A stretch of DNA of 19,940 nt from Dysosmobacter segnis (lineage in GTDB: Bacteria; Bacillota; Clostridia; Oscillospirales; Oscillospiraceae), in the NCBI RefSeq assembly GCF_014297285.1, contig NZ_JACOQI010000031.1, positions 1 through 19,940 on the forward strand, read 5' to 3'. Under the pieces are notes generated by a model. It ran no database searches, was not told where the DNA came from, and worked only from the letters and a program-made list of their open reading frames with translations. A program made the translations under genes and the position numbers. This document shows, one piece after another, positions 7,365-13,913 of this stretch (the stretch's first letter is position 1; every line of letters starts with the position of its first letter).

Positions 7365-7393
7365 ATTGTATAGTGCAAATACGCAAAAGTCAA
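7365..7393 (-). promoter_or_regulatory. Sigma-A promoter for HTH-helicase-relaxase arm
   Basis: On the minus strand TTGACT (7393-7388), 17-base spacer, TACAAT (7370-7365), start near 7358. It faces the plus promoter at 7312-7340. A GTGCAAA/TTTGCAC inverted repeat (7373-7379, 7402-7408) brackets its -35 box, and a direct repeat ACTATTAAGG/ACTATTATGG (7324, 7351) lies over the start sites; both are operator candidates. Confidence 0.78.
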
Positions 7394-7440
7394 TAGATAA
7401 TTTTGCACATCTATCTCGATATATCTAACAGGAGGAAACT

Positions 7441-8478
7441 ATGATCTTTCCTGAACACATGGAATTCCGGTATTACATCACCCCGGAACGTAAGGAGTGC
7501 TATGAACTATATAGCATGACACTTGGGTGCCGCAGAACCTTATTGGAAAAAACGCAGGACTTGGGCCAGTGCCTGGTTGACCTCTATGATACCGACTTTT
7601 ATGACACATACTGTGTACTGTCTGAAATCAATAAACTATTGCGTCCCCTGACTCCTGAACACAAGGATGAAACTGCATGGAGAAAGCTGTTGGAACTGGC
7701 GATGCCGCTCTGTAAAGTGCATCCATTTTTTGGGCTATTGATCAAGGAACTGAGTGATTTAGAAGAAAATCACGCATATGGCAAGAATGATACCAAGGAT
7801 ATACTGCTTCGGTTTGACCGAGATTTTGAAAATATCGTTAGTGATGCAAAGGCATTAATTGAAGTGTGCCTGGATGATCGCCATCAGCCAAACTACTCCA
7901 CGGCAGAGAGATACCGCGAGGCTCATTATGACGCTCGACTCTGCTTTGATGATATGCGCTATGGTGAGCTTGCCACAGAGGAAGTTATGTTGGAGCGTCC
8001 CGCATATGACAGCGCCTACAACTACAGCGTTGAAAAGCTGCGGGAGCAGGGCATCAAGACGGCGCTGCGTGAAGTGCTCTATCCCAACACCGTACGAGAC
8101 CTCTACAACTATCTGAAGGGCTATTGTCTCCGTCTGCCGCTCCCAATCCACAAGTGCAAAAACTGCGGCAGATACTTTGTTGTGACTGGCAACATCACGC
8201 AGGACTACTGCACACGGTTGATGGAAGGCTCGGAAAAGACCTGCCGCCAAATGGGAGCCGTGGTGCAGTATCAGAGCCGACAAATGAAGAATCCTGCCAC
8301 AAAGGAGTTTACACGATCCTACAAGGCTCACAACGCCCGTGTGCGATATGGAACGATGACCAAGGCGGAGTTTACCGCATGGTCGAAGGAGGCGCGCGCA
8401 AAGCGCGCAGACTGCATTGCTGGTAAACTGCCGCTGGAGGAATTTGTGGCATGGTTGGACAGCGACAGACAGCGATAA
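7441..8478 (+). CDS. DUF6076-type protein of unknown function
   Basis: 345 residues, start fixed by GGAGG five bases upstream. The N-terminal two thirds are helical and acidic. The C-terminal third has a zinc-finger-like cluster, CKNCGRYF (Cys239, Cys242) with Cys257 and Cys268 (DYCTR, TCRQ), followed by a basic tail. I place it in the DUF6076 family from memory: Clostridia proteins found next to integrases in mobilizable elements, with no assigned biochemistry. The Cys pattern resembles a treble-clef or CGNR-like finger, so nucleic-acid binding is a reasonable inference. It sits 55 bp upstream of the integrase gene under the same strong promoter, which suggests a role tied to excision, integration or stability of the element. 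There is no sign of truncation. Confidence 0.8.
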   Translation: MIFPEHMEFRYYITPERKECYELYSMTLGCRRTLLEKTQDLGQCLVDLYDTDFYDTYCVLSEINKLLRPLTPEHKDETAWRKLLELAMPLCKVHPFFGLLIKELSDLEENHAYGKNDTKDILLRFDRDFENIVSDAKALIEVCLDDRHQPNYSTAERYREAHYDARLCFDDMRYGELATEEVMLERPAYDSAYNYSVEKLREQGIKTALREVLYPNTVRDLYNYLKGYCLRLPLPIHKCKNCGRYFVVTGNITQDYCTRLMEGSEKTCRQMGAVVQYQSRQMKNPATKEFTRSYKAHNARVRYGTMTKAEFTAWSKEARAKRADCIAGKLPLEEFVAWLDSDRQR

Positions 8479-8533
8479 GGTAAACAACGGACTGACTGGC
8501 CGTTTTATAATTTCAGAGGAAAGAGAGGTACAT

Positions 8534-9700
8534 GTGAAAAGCAATACCAAGAACGCAAAGGGCAGCGGCACCATCCGCAAGCGCTCCGACGGGCGCTGGG
8601 AGGCCCGCTATACCACCGGCATTGACCCGAAGACGGGCAAACAGACCCAAAAGTCCGTCTATGGCAAGACGCAAAAGGAAGTCCGTCAGAAGCTGACGGA
8701 GGTCACAGCGGAGATCGACAGCGGGACGTATTTGGAGCAGACGAAGGATACGGTGGGGGAGTGGCTGGATACCTGGCTGAAAACCTACGCGCTGTATTCC
8801 GTGAAAAGCTACACCTATGATGCCTATGAGCGCAGCTGCAACATCCATATCAAGCCTGCGCTGGGGCGGATACGGCTGTCCGCACTGACAGCACCGCAGA
8901 TCCAGCAGTTTTATAACAGTCTGATCACGGAGAAGGAGTTGTCACCCAAGACGGTGAAGAACATTCACGGTGTGCTGCACCGGGCGCTGGGACAGGCTGT
9001 AAAGCTGGGAATGCTCCGTTCCAATCCGACGAATGTTTGTGATCTGCCAAAGGCACACCGAAAAGAGATCAAGCCAATGGAGCAGGCGGAGATTACAAAG
9101 TTTCTGCAAGCAATCCAAGGGACGAAGTATGGGCTGGTGTACCAAATCACCCTGTTTACCGGGCTGCGGGAGGGCGAAGTACTGGGGCTGACATGGGACT
9201 GCATTGATTTTCAGCACAATGCGATCTACATCAACAAGCAGCTTCAGAAAACGAAAAAGGTGGGCGGCACTTACTGCCTGGCCCCGACAAAGAACAGCCG
9301 TAACCGCACGATCCTGACCGCACCATCCGTCATGGCTCTGCTGCGAAAGCAAAAAAGCCAGCAGGCGCAAATGCGTCTGTTGGCAGGAGAAGCGTGGAAC
9401 AATTCGTGGGATTTGGTGTTTACAAATGAGTTGGGTGGTCATTTGTGCCATTGTACAGTCTATAAAAAGTTTAAGGCAATCGTAAGAGAGCTTGGTATGC
9501 CGGAGGAGCGGTTTCATGATTTGCGGCACAGCTTTGCCGTGGCTTCCATTGAGAGCGGCGATGACATCAAGACAGTGCAATCCAATCTGGGCCATGCCAC
9601 CGCCAGCTTTACCTTGGATGTGTATGGTCATGTATCGCAAAAAATGCGGCAGCAATCAGCTGACCGCATGGAGGAATTTATTCAGAAAGTCTCCGGTTGA
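8534..9700 (+). CDS. int: Tyrosine site-specific integrase (Tn916-type)
   Basis: 388 residues from GTG at 8534, supported by GAGAGG five bases upstream. The longer open frame starting at 8417 overlaps the previous gene and adds unrelated residues. Order of domains: AP2-like arm-binding domain (GSGTIRKRSDGRWEARY, residues 10-26), SAM-like core-binding domain (about 74-175), catalytic domain. The active-site set is complete: Arg212 in FTGLREGEVLGL, Lys253 in APTKNSRNR, His328 and Arg331 in FHDLRHSF, His354 in NLGHA, and the nucleophile Tyr364 in DVYGH. Two domains of DNA contact predict both core sites and arm repeats; a 12-bp-period direct repeat follows the gene. It would integrate and excise the surrounding mobilizable element. 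The HTH protein is a possible directionality factor. Confidence 0.95.
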   Translation: MKSNTKNAKGSGTIRKRSDGRWEARYTTGIDPKTGKQTQKSVYGKTQKEVRQKLTEVTAEIDSGTYLEQTKDTVGEWLDTWLKTYALYSVKSYTYDAYERSCNIHIKPALGRIRLSALTAPQIQQFYNSLITEKELSPKTVKNIHGVLHRALGQAVKLGMLRSNPTNVCDLPKAHRKEIKPMEQAEITKFLQAIQGTKYGLVYQITLFTGLREGEVLGLTWDCIDFQHNAIYINKQLQKTKKVGGTYCLAPTKNSRNRTILTAPSVMALLRKQKSQQAQMRLLAGEAWNNSWDLVFTNELGGHLCHCTVYKKFKAIVRELGMPEERFHDLRHSFAVASIESGDDIKTVQSNLGHATASFTLDVYGHVSQKMRQQSADRMEEFIQKVSG

Positions 9701-9733
9701 AACGATTGCCGCAAATGCTCTTTGAAATCTATA

Positions 9734-9757
9734 AAGGGTCAAAATAAGGGTCAAAGG
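9734..9757. repeat. Two 12-bp-period direct repeats after integrase, candidate arm sites
   Basis: AAGGGTCAAA occurs at 9734-9743 and again at 9746-9755. Short direct repeats at this position, between the integrase stop and the element end, are where Tn916-type integrases bind with their arm domain. The exact att core was not found. Confidence 0.55.
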
Positions 9758-9764
9758 GCATGAC

Positions 9765-9797
9765 AAAACCCTGTAACCGGTGAGATTACAGGGTTTT
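9765..9797. terminator. Bidirectional intrinsic terminator
   Basis: AAAACCCTGTAA / TTACAGGGTTTT, perfect 12-bp arms with a 9-base loop. The A-run and T-run at the base make it work on both strands, ending the integrase message and the minus-strand gene that stops at 9857. Confidence 0.85.
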
Positions 9798-9856
9798 ACG
9801 TGTCAGGTGGCTTCAATTCGGATATTTTTCTTCGACCGCTTTGGGCAATATCACTC

Positions 9857-11497
9857 TCAAGAAAGGGTAACGGTCCAATCCTTCAAGAAATTTTTAGCTA
9901 AAAAGAGGATAAATGCATTGGCTTGCAGTAAGATTCTGTCAAATACATCAACATAATTGTCGGTATTCAGTCCAAAAACTCCGGCAGCTTTCTCATATCC
10001 CTTTCCTTTTCGATGTCCGGTTCCTGTTGACCGAAGTTCTTGTAGATTGCGCAAGAACTTAATTTGTTGCTGGTAATCAGGAAAGTTTAACTCGGAAAGC
10101 CAGTATTCTAACTTACTAATTCCTCCTTTGAGATCGGTTGGATTTTTGAATTGTTTAACAATTTCTTTTTCGTTTAGTGAGTCAATCATTGTTTTCACCA
10201 AGGATAAAACCAAATGGTCAAATTCTTCTTGCCCATCTGTTATCGGGAGATGTAAAGTTTTAAAATTGTACTCATCATTCTGAGAAAGGGGGAGGAATAA
10301 ATCCCATTGATACTGTTCTCTCCAAGTATTTACAAACTGCTTAAAATTCGATTTGAACTTTAAATCAGAAATTTCCGGTTGCGTAAAGGCACATAAAAAA
10401 TCTCTTTTCACCGCATTTGTACTGAGTCTTGCATCTGTCGCAATATTATACTGTTTCCAATGTGAGTGTTCCTGAACTGGCAAATCCCTCCCAAGATCTC
10501 CCAGATATACCGATACCATGTCTTTGTGTTCATTGTCAATTTCGATTCCCCACAAGGATTGGCAACGAAGGTAACCTGCCTCTACACTAAAAATATTAGG
10601 CCGAGATAGATATCTTTGCAACACCTCTTTCTTGAAAAAGACTGGCGTTAAATAATGGGGAGCACCGGGATTTGCTCCAAAATAATTTGATAACTTCGCA
10701 GGGTTTGATGTATAACTTCTTGGCTCTCCATACTCATCTATTCCAATAATATATTCAGGATACTCGTTTTCTTCATTGCGAGAATATGGTTCGTATCCGC
10801 ACTCCTCAACAGGTTTGGGAAGCAAAATTCTTTTCCCCATCAAAATACTGTAAGAATATGTTTCAAGTAGTCTCTGTTCACCTCCCCATAGTCCAAAAAA
10901 CAATCCGTCTTCATTTACAGTAGTAGAGAACTCTTTGAGTCCGTTTTTCTGTAGTGAGCCGGAAATCTTAACACGAATATCAAAGAATAGTAGAAGCGCC
11001 ATTTGTTTCGCTGCAGCAAATTTCATCAAGCTTTTAAGTTTTATATATGCGCAGTCATTGTTTATAATTTTAGCAACTTCGGTGCATTCTCCGTTTTCTT
11101 CAATTTCATAAAAAATATTTGTATTTATGTCATGATATAAATTGTTCAGCAAGCGAAATTCTTCTGAAATCTCGACATAATTTGGCTTGATTCCATAGAA
11201 TTCCCTATACTGCACTATATTCAAGCATGAATCAAAATTCAGGGGATTTGCCTCATATGTTATTTTGTCCCCGTATTCTATAAAGCCGGGGCATTGTGTT
11301 CCTATATAACTGTTCCAAGAATAATCTCTGTAAGCTTCGTCGATATTCTCTACAGGCATTAAAGCTGCCCAAAACGCAGCAGAAGCCCCATTTATATCTT
11401 TGCTTCCCGACACCTGGACCCAAAGTTCTCTTCCCAGTGTTTTCTTGAGAAACTCGATATTTTTCGTTTGATAGAATTGCTCTTTCAAATTGGTCAT
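9857..11497 (-). CDS. Uncharacterised protein with C-terminal HEPN-like motif, possible defence effector
   Basis: 546 residues, no signal peptide or membrane segment; cytoplasmic. I do not recognise a named domain. The middle carries a dense block (about 274-352: GANPGAPHYLTPVFFKKEVL, RCQSLWGIEIDN, YLGDLGRDLP, HWKQYNI) that I recall from long hypothetical proteins in bacterial accessory regions. The last 120 residues are helical and contain LRSTGTGHRKG, i.e. Arg489-X5-His495, matching the RX4-6H signature of HEPN ribonuclease domains, followed by a hydrophobic helix (DRILLQANAFILFLAKNFL). HEPN proteins are common toxins in abortive-infection and toxin-antitoxin systems. The gene is visibly more AT-rich than its neighbours, as cargo often is. 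The ribosome site is weak (AAGGGTGG). A truncated ATPase start lies upstream on the same strand. HEPN assignment is inference; gene reality is near certain. Confidence 0.85.
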   Translation of the reverse strand: MTNLKEQFYQTKNIEFLKKTLGRELWVQVSGSKDINGASAAFWAALMPVENIDEAYRDYSWNSYIGTQCPGFIEYGDKITYEANPLNFDSCLNIVQYREFYGIKPNYVEISEEFRLLNNLYHDINTNIFYEIEENGECTEVAKIINNDCAYIKLKSLMKFAAAKQMALLLFFDIRVKISGSLQKNGLKEFSTTVNEDGLFFGLWGGEQRLLETYSYSILMGKRILLPKPVEECGYEPYSRNEENEYPEYIIGIDEYGEPRSYTSNPAKLSNYFGANPGAPHYLTPVFFKKEVLQRYLSRPNIFSVEAGYLRCQSLWGIEIDNEHKDMVSVYLGDLGRDLPVQEHSHWKQYNIATDARLSTNAVKRDFLCAFTQPEISDLKFKSNFKQFVNTWREQYQWDLFLPLSQNDEYNFKTLHLPITDGQEEFDHLVLSLVKTMIDSLNEKEIVKQFKNPTDLKGGISKLEYWLSELNFPDYQQQIKFLRNLQELRSTGTGHRKGKGYEKAAGVFGLNTDNYVDVFDRILLQANAFILFLAKNFLKDWTVTLS

Positions 11498-11557
11498 AGT
11501 TGCCCACCCTTGCCAACGGTTTACATTTAATCCTTCACAACGATCAGAACACAGAAT

Positions 11558-11659
11558 TCACCATTTCAGTTTTTTATCATATTCTCTGGCTGCAATTATG
11601 TATTGGGGAGAAATGCGAAAGCCTCTATAATTTCTCAGTATCACTTCTTGCAACTTCAT
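11558..11659 (-). pseudogene. Remnant of an OLD/RecF-like AAA ATPase gene (33 codons)
   Basis: A good ribosome site AAGGAGG lies six bases before ATG 11659. The product starts MKLQEVILRNYRGFR, the typical first strand and turn of ATPases of the OLD/RecF/SMC type (usually M-L-x-N-[FY]-[RK]-G-F followed soon by a Walker A P-loop). No P-loop follows; after 18 further residues (ISPQYIIAAREYDKKLKW) it stops. I read it as the 5' end of an ATPase gene with the body deleted, the last residues possibly being its old C-terminus. It precedes the 546-residue gene by 60 bases on the same strand and behind a plausible promoter, so the two were probably one operon. Alternatively it is a genuine 33-residue leader peptide. 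Confidence 0.55.
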
Positions 11660-11703
11660 TGGAAATCCTCCTTGTCTTTATTTTACGCCCTCTGTTTTGT
11701 TGA

Positions 11704-11732
11704 ATTTTACCATGAAATCTGTTTTTATACAA
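11704..11732 (-). promoter_or_regulatory. Probable promoter for ATPase remnant and 546-aa gene
   Basis: On the minus strand TTGTAT (11732-11727), 17-base spacer, TAAAAT (11709-11704); predicted start about 40 bases before the remnant's ATG. It lies close to the left side of the insertion sequence. Confidence 0.55.
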
Positions 11733-11734
11733 CT

Positions 11735-13036
11735 GCTGTTTTTACTTTATGTTAAATGTCACCGTGTGGTTTATAATGTCCTTATCTTGCAAAAGGAGAT
11801 GAGGTCATGCCCAAAAAATATCCAGATGAATTCAAAGTCAAAGCAATTCGGCGCTATGAGAAGGGTGAATCCATTCAATCCCTATGTCAAGAACTGCACA
11901 TATCTCAGAGTACGCTATATCATTGGCGGCGGGAATACTGTTCCATCCAAACCGCAACGCACACTTACACGCCGAAAGAATTCGATTCCATCACAAGGCG
12001 TCTTCAAAAAGCGGAACACAAGCTTGAGATCATTCAGCTATCGGGATATCTTTCCAAAGTCCCATTGCAGGATAGGATAGCGACTTTGGAACATCTCCAT
12101 ACTGAATTTACGAAGGTTTACAGCGTTCATGAGTTGTGCGAGGCATTGGATGTTGCCAGAGGCACATTTTATAATCATATTTTCCGTCGTGCTGACCGCA
12201 GTAAATATGAAAGCGAACAAGCACAGCTTGCATTGAAAGTCAAGCAAATCTTTGATGACAGCGAGCAGCGTTACGGTGCGGAAAAGATTCGCACAATCTT
12301 GATCTCAAATGGTCTGCATGTCAGCAAAAAACACATATCAGCCATTATGCAAGAGCTTGGCCTGCATAGTGTTCGCACGGATGCAAAGAAGCTTTATAAA
12401 GCACAGCAGCGCAAAAAGCAAGACCTCCTTAATCGTGAGTTTCGTGTTGATCATCCAAATCATATTTGGGTAAGTGACATCACATATTTTAAAATCAAAG
12501 GATCTTGGCTCTATCTTTGCGTCATTATTGATTTATTTTCCCGCAAAGTCATCGCTCACCGCATCTCTCGTTCTGCAAGTACACGGCTCGTGACAACAAC
12601 ATTTCGTGCTGCCTATGCTGAACGCGGAATGCCAAAAAATTTGACTTTTCATAGTGATCGAGGTGGACAGTATATTTCTGATGCATTTTCCAAACTACTG
12701 CAACAGTTTGGTGTCAAACAATCCTTTTCCGCAACTGCCCGTCCTCATGACAACGCTGTGGCGGAAGCTTTCTTTGCGACCTTCAAAAAGGAAGAAGCCT
12801 ACCGCAGAGAATATACATCTGAACGGCATTTCCGGCAAAGCGTAGACGGGTACATTTGCTTCTACAATGAAGTCCGCCCACATGCGACACTAAAATATAA
12901 GACACCGCAGGCGTTTGAGGCTGCATATACCAACGATTATATCGAAAAGACGTGTTCAAATAGCGGGGGTGGATAGCGAAATCTTCTTTTCGATTTTGGC
13001 CTTTCAAGAAAAGTACTCAAGAATACGCAAAAACGG
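11735..13036 (+). mobile_element. IS3-family insertion sequence (ends approximate)
   Basis: Extent inferred from the transposase plus weakly matching ends: TGTTTTTAC from 11737 on the left, and GCAAAAACG ending near 13035 on the right, whose reverse complement CGTTTTTGC shares the T-run. About 1.3 kb is normal for the family. No target duplication could be recognised, and the right end lacks the expected terminal CA, so both ends may be off by tens of bases. Confidence 0.5.
11807..12976 (+). CDS. IS3-family transposase, single uninterrupted frame
   Basis: 389 residues. The N-terminal HTH of OrfA type (MPKKYPDEFKVKAIRRYEKG, then LHISQSTLYHWRREY) is followed without frameshift by an OrfB-type part with an HTH_21 region (about 138-195) and an rve integrase core. 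The DDE triad is complete: Asp224 in WVSDITYF, Asp284 in FHSDRGGQY, Glu320 in NAVAEAFFATFKKE, spacing D-35-E. It moves the element by copy-out/paste-in through a circular intermediate. Most IS3 elements make the fusion by -1 frameshifting between two ORFs; here both halves are one gene. Ribosome site AAAAGGAG is eight bases upstream, with a TATAAT box at 11772-11777. It looks intact. The exact terminal repeats and target duplication are uncertain. Confidence 0.93.
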   Translation: MPKKYPDEFKVKAIRRYEKGESIQSLCQELHISQSTLYHWRREYCSIQTATHTYTPKEFDSITRRLQKAEHKLEIIQLSGYLSKVPLQDRIATLEHLHTEFTKVYSVHELCEALDVARGTFYNHIFRRADRSKYESEQAQLALKVKQIFDDSEQRYGAEKIRTILISNGLHVSKKHISAIMQELGLHSVRTDAKKLYKAQQRKKQDLLNREFRVDHPNHIWVSDITYFKIKGSWLYLCVIIDLFSRKVIAHRISRSASTRLVTTTFRAAYAERGMPKNLTFHSDRGGQYISDAFSKLLQQFGVKQSFSATARPHDNAVAEAFFATFKKEEAYRREYTSERHFRQSVDGYICFYNEVRPHATLKYKTPQAFEAAYTNDYIEKTCSNSGGG

Positions 13037-13063
13037 AAAGCCTTGATAAATCAAGGCTTTCCG
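13034..13063. terminator. Perfect 13-bp hairpin after the transposase
   Basis: CGGAAAGCCTTGA, loop TAAA, TCAAGGCTTTCCG. It lies about 60 bases beyond the transposase stop and at the 3' end of the RhuM remnant on the other strand. No clear U-tract. Confidence 0.6.
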
Positions 13064-13460
13064 AATACGAAGCGGCCCGTGTTTCGATAAAAAAGTTCGA
13101 AACACGGGCCGCGTTCAGTTTCAGCCGTTTCCGCCATCAATCGGTCGAAGTCACTCTGATAATTTTTGTCCTGAATGATATTGATAGGTTTTTCCGTTGT
13201 CAGCAACTTGTGTAAATTTTGCACGAGTTTCTTTTTCTGCCAGCTCCCCATCCTGAAAGATGTTCTTGAGGTGCTTGGTCACTACGCTTCGGTCTACATC
13301 AAAAAGCTGTGCGATCCCATCCTGAGTCAGCCAGACCTCGCCATCCTGCACACGGACTTCAATACTGTCGTCACCGGCATCCTTAGTGAAAACGAGGAAA
13401 TCGACTGTACTGTTACGAATGGCTTTTCTGTTTTTTTCGTGTTCATTCCCTCGTATGATG
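13051..13460 (-). pseudogene. RhuM-family gene remnant, frameshifted and without start codon
   Basis: One frame, read from about 13460, gives IIIRGNEHEKNRKAIRNST, then VDFLVFTKDAGDDSIEV, VQDGEVWLTQDGIAQLFDVD and SVVTKHLKNIFQDGELAEKE, up to GKTYQY near 13175. This is the conserved N-terminal (HTH-like) half of virulence RhuM-family proteins, which are usually about 330 residues. That frame stops at 13151. A second frame then continues with IIQDKNYQSDFDRLMAE and ends at 13051. No ATG, GTG or TTG precedes the conserved start; the frame opens inside the tail of the phosphatase gene. So the gene has lost its start and most of its middle, and is not expected to make a functional protein. RhuM genes often travel with serine-recombinase elements. 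Confidence 0.75.
13072..13112. repeat. Perfect 16-bp hairpin next to the first
   Basis: GCGGCCCGTGTTTCGA / TCGAAACACGGGCCGC with a 9-base loop. It overlaps the second-frame part of the RhuM remnant. A terminator lacking a U-tract or an element end are both possible. Confidence 0.6.
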
Positions 13461-13913
13461 ATGGCCGGTTATTTCACGCAGCAACCCCTGACATCCCGCC
13501 AGCACATCCTGCCACGTCGCCTCGAAATCGCCTGTGTACCACGGGTCGGCAACATCGCCGGGGCGGTCGGTGTAGTCCATCAGGAGGTGCAGCTTGCCAG
13601 AGAAATCGCCGCCGCAGATGCGGTACATATCCCGGAGGTTGGCTCTGTCCATCCCGATCAGCAAATCGTAGTTCTCGTAGTCGGCATTGGTGAGCTGCCG
13701 CGCCGCGTGGCCGTCGCAGGAGATCCCATGCTCCGCCAGCTTGCGCCGCGCCGGGGGATAGACCGGGTTGCCGATCTCCTCCCGGCTGGTAGCCGCCGAT
13801 TCGATATGAAATTGCGATGCCAGCCCCGCTTTCTTCACCAAGTCCTTCATCACGAACTCGGCCATGGGGCTGCGGCAGATATTGCCGTGGCACACAAAAA
13901 GTATCTTCTTCAT
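13443..13913 (-). CDS. Low-molecular-weight protein-tyrosine phosphatase
   Basis: 156 residues, the usual length. The P-loop CX5R is at the extreme N-terminus, VCHGNICRSP (Cys8 nucleophile, Arg14), and the general acid is in VADPWYTGDF (Asp123). The family removes phosphate from tyrosine (sometimes arginine) residues through a cysteinyl-phosphate; related arsenate reductases need extra cysteines not evident here. AGGAG lies about 10 bases upstream of ATG. The upstream DUF1016-type frame runs straight through this gene in another frame, so the two are tightly packed. It is co-directional with the metallophosphoesterase and recombinase genes, an odd place for a housekeeping phosphatase and suggestive of a cargo or control role in the element. 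Confidence 0.95.
   Translation of the reverse strand: MKKILFVCHGNICRSPMAEFVMKDLVKKAGLASQFHIESAATSREEIGNPVYPPARRKLAEHGISCDGHAARQLTNADYENYDLLIGMDRANLRDMYRICGGDFSGKLHLLMDYTDRPGDVADPWYTGDFEATWQDVLAGCQGLLREITGHHHTRE

Noticed and set aside
8417..8533. N-terminal extension of the integrase
   Set aside because: Overlaps the DUF6076 gene and adds unrelated residues; GTG 8534 has a ribosome site and starts just before the usual arm-binding domain.
7855..8580. Minus-strand 241-residue frame
   Set aside because: Antisense to the DUF6076 gene and the integrase start; no ribosome site or recognisable features.
11253..11516. Minus-strand 87-residue frame near the 546-residue gene start
   Set aside because: Overlaps the N-terminal coding part of the larger gene in another frame and lacks a ribosome site.
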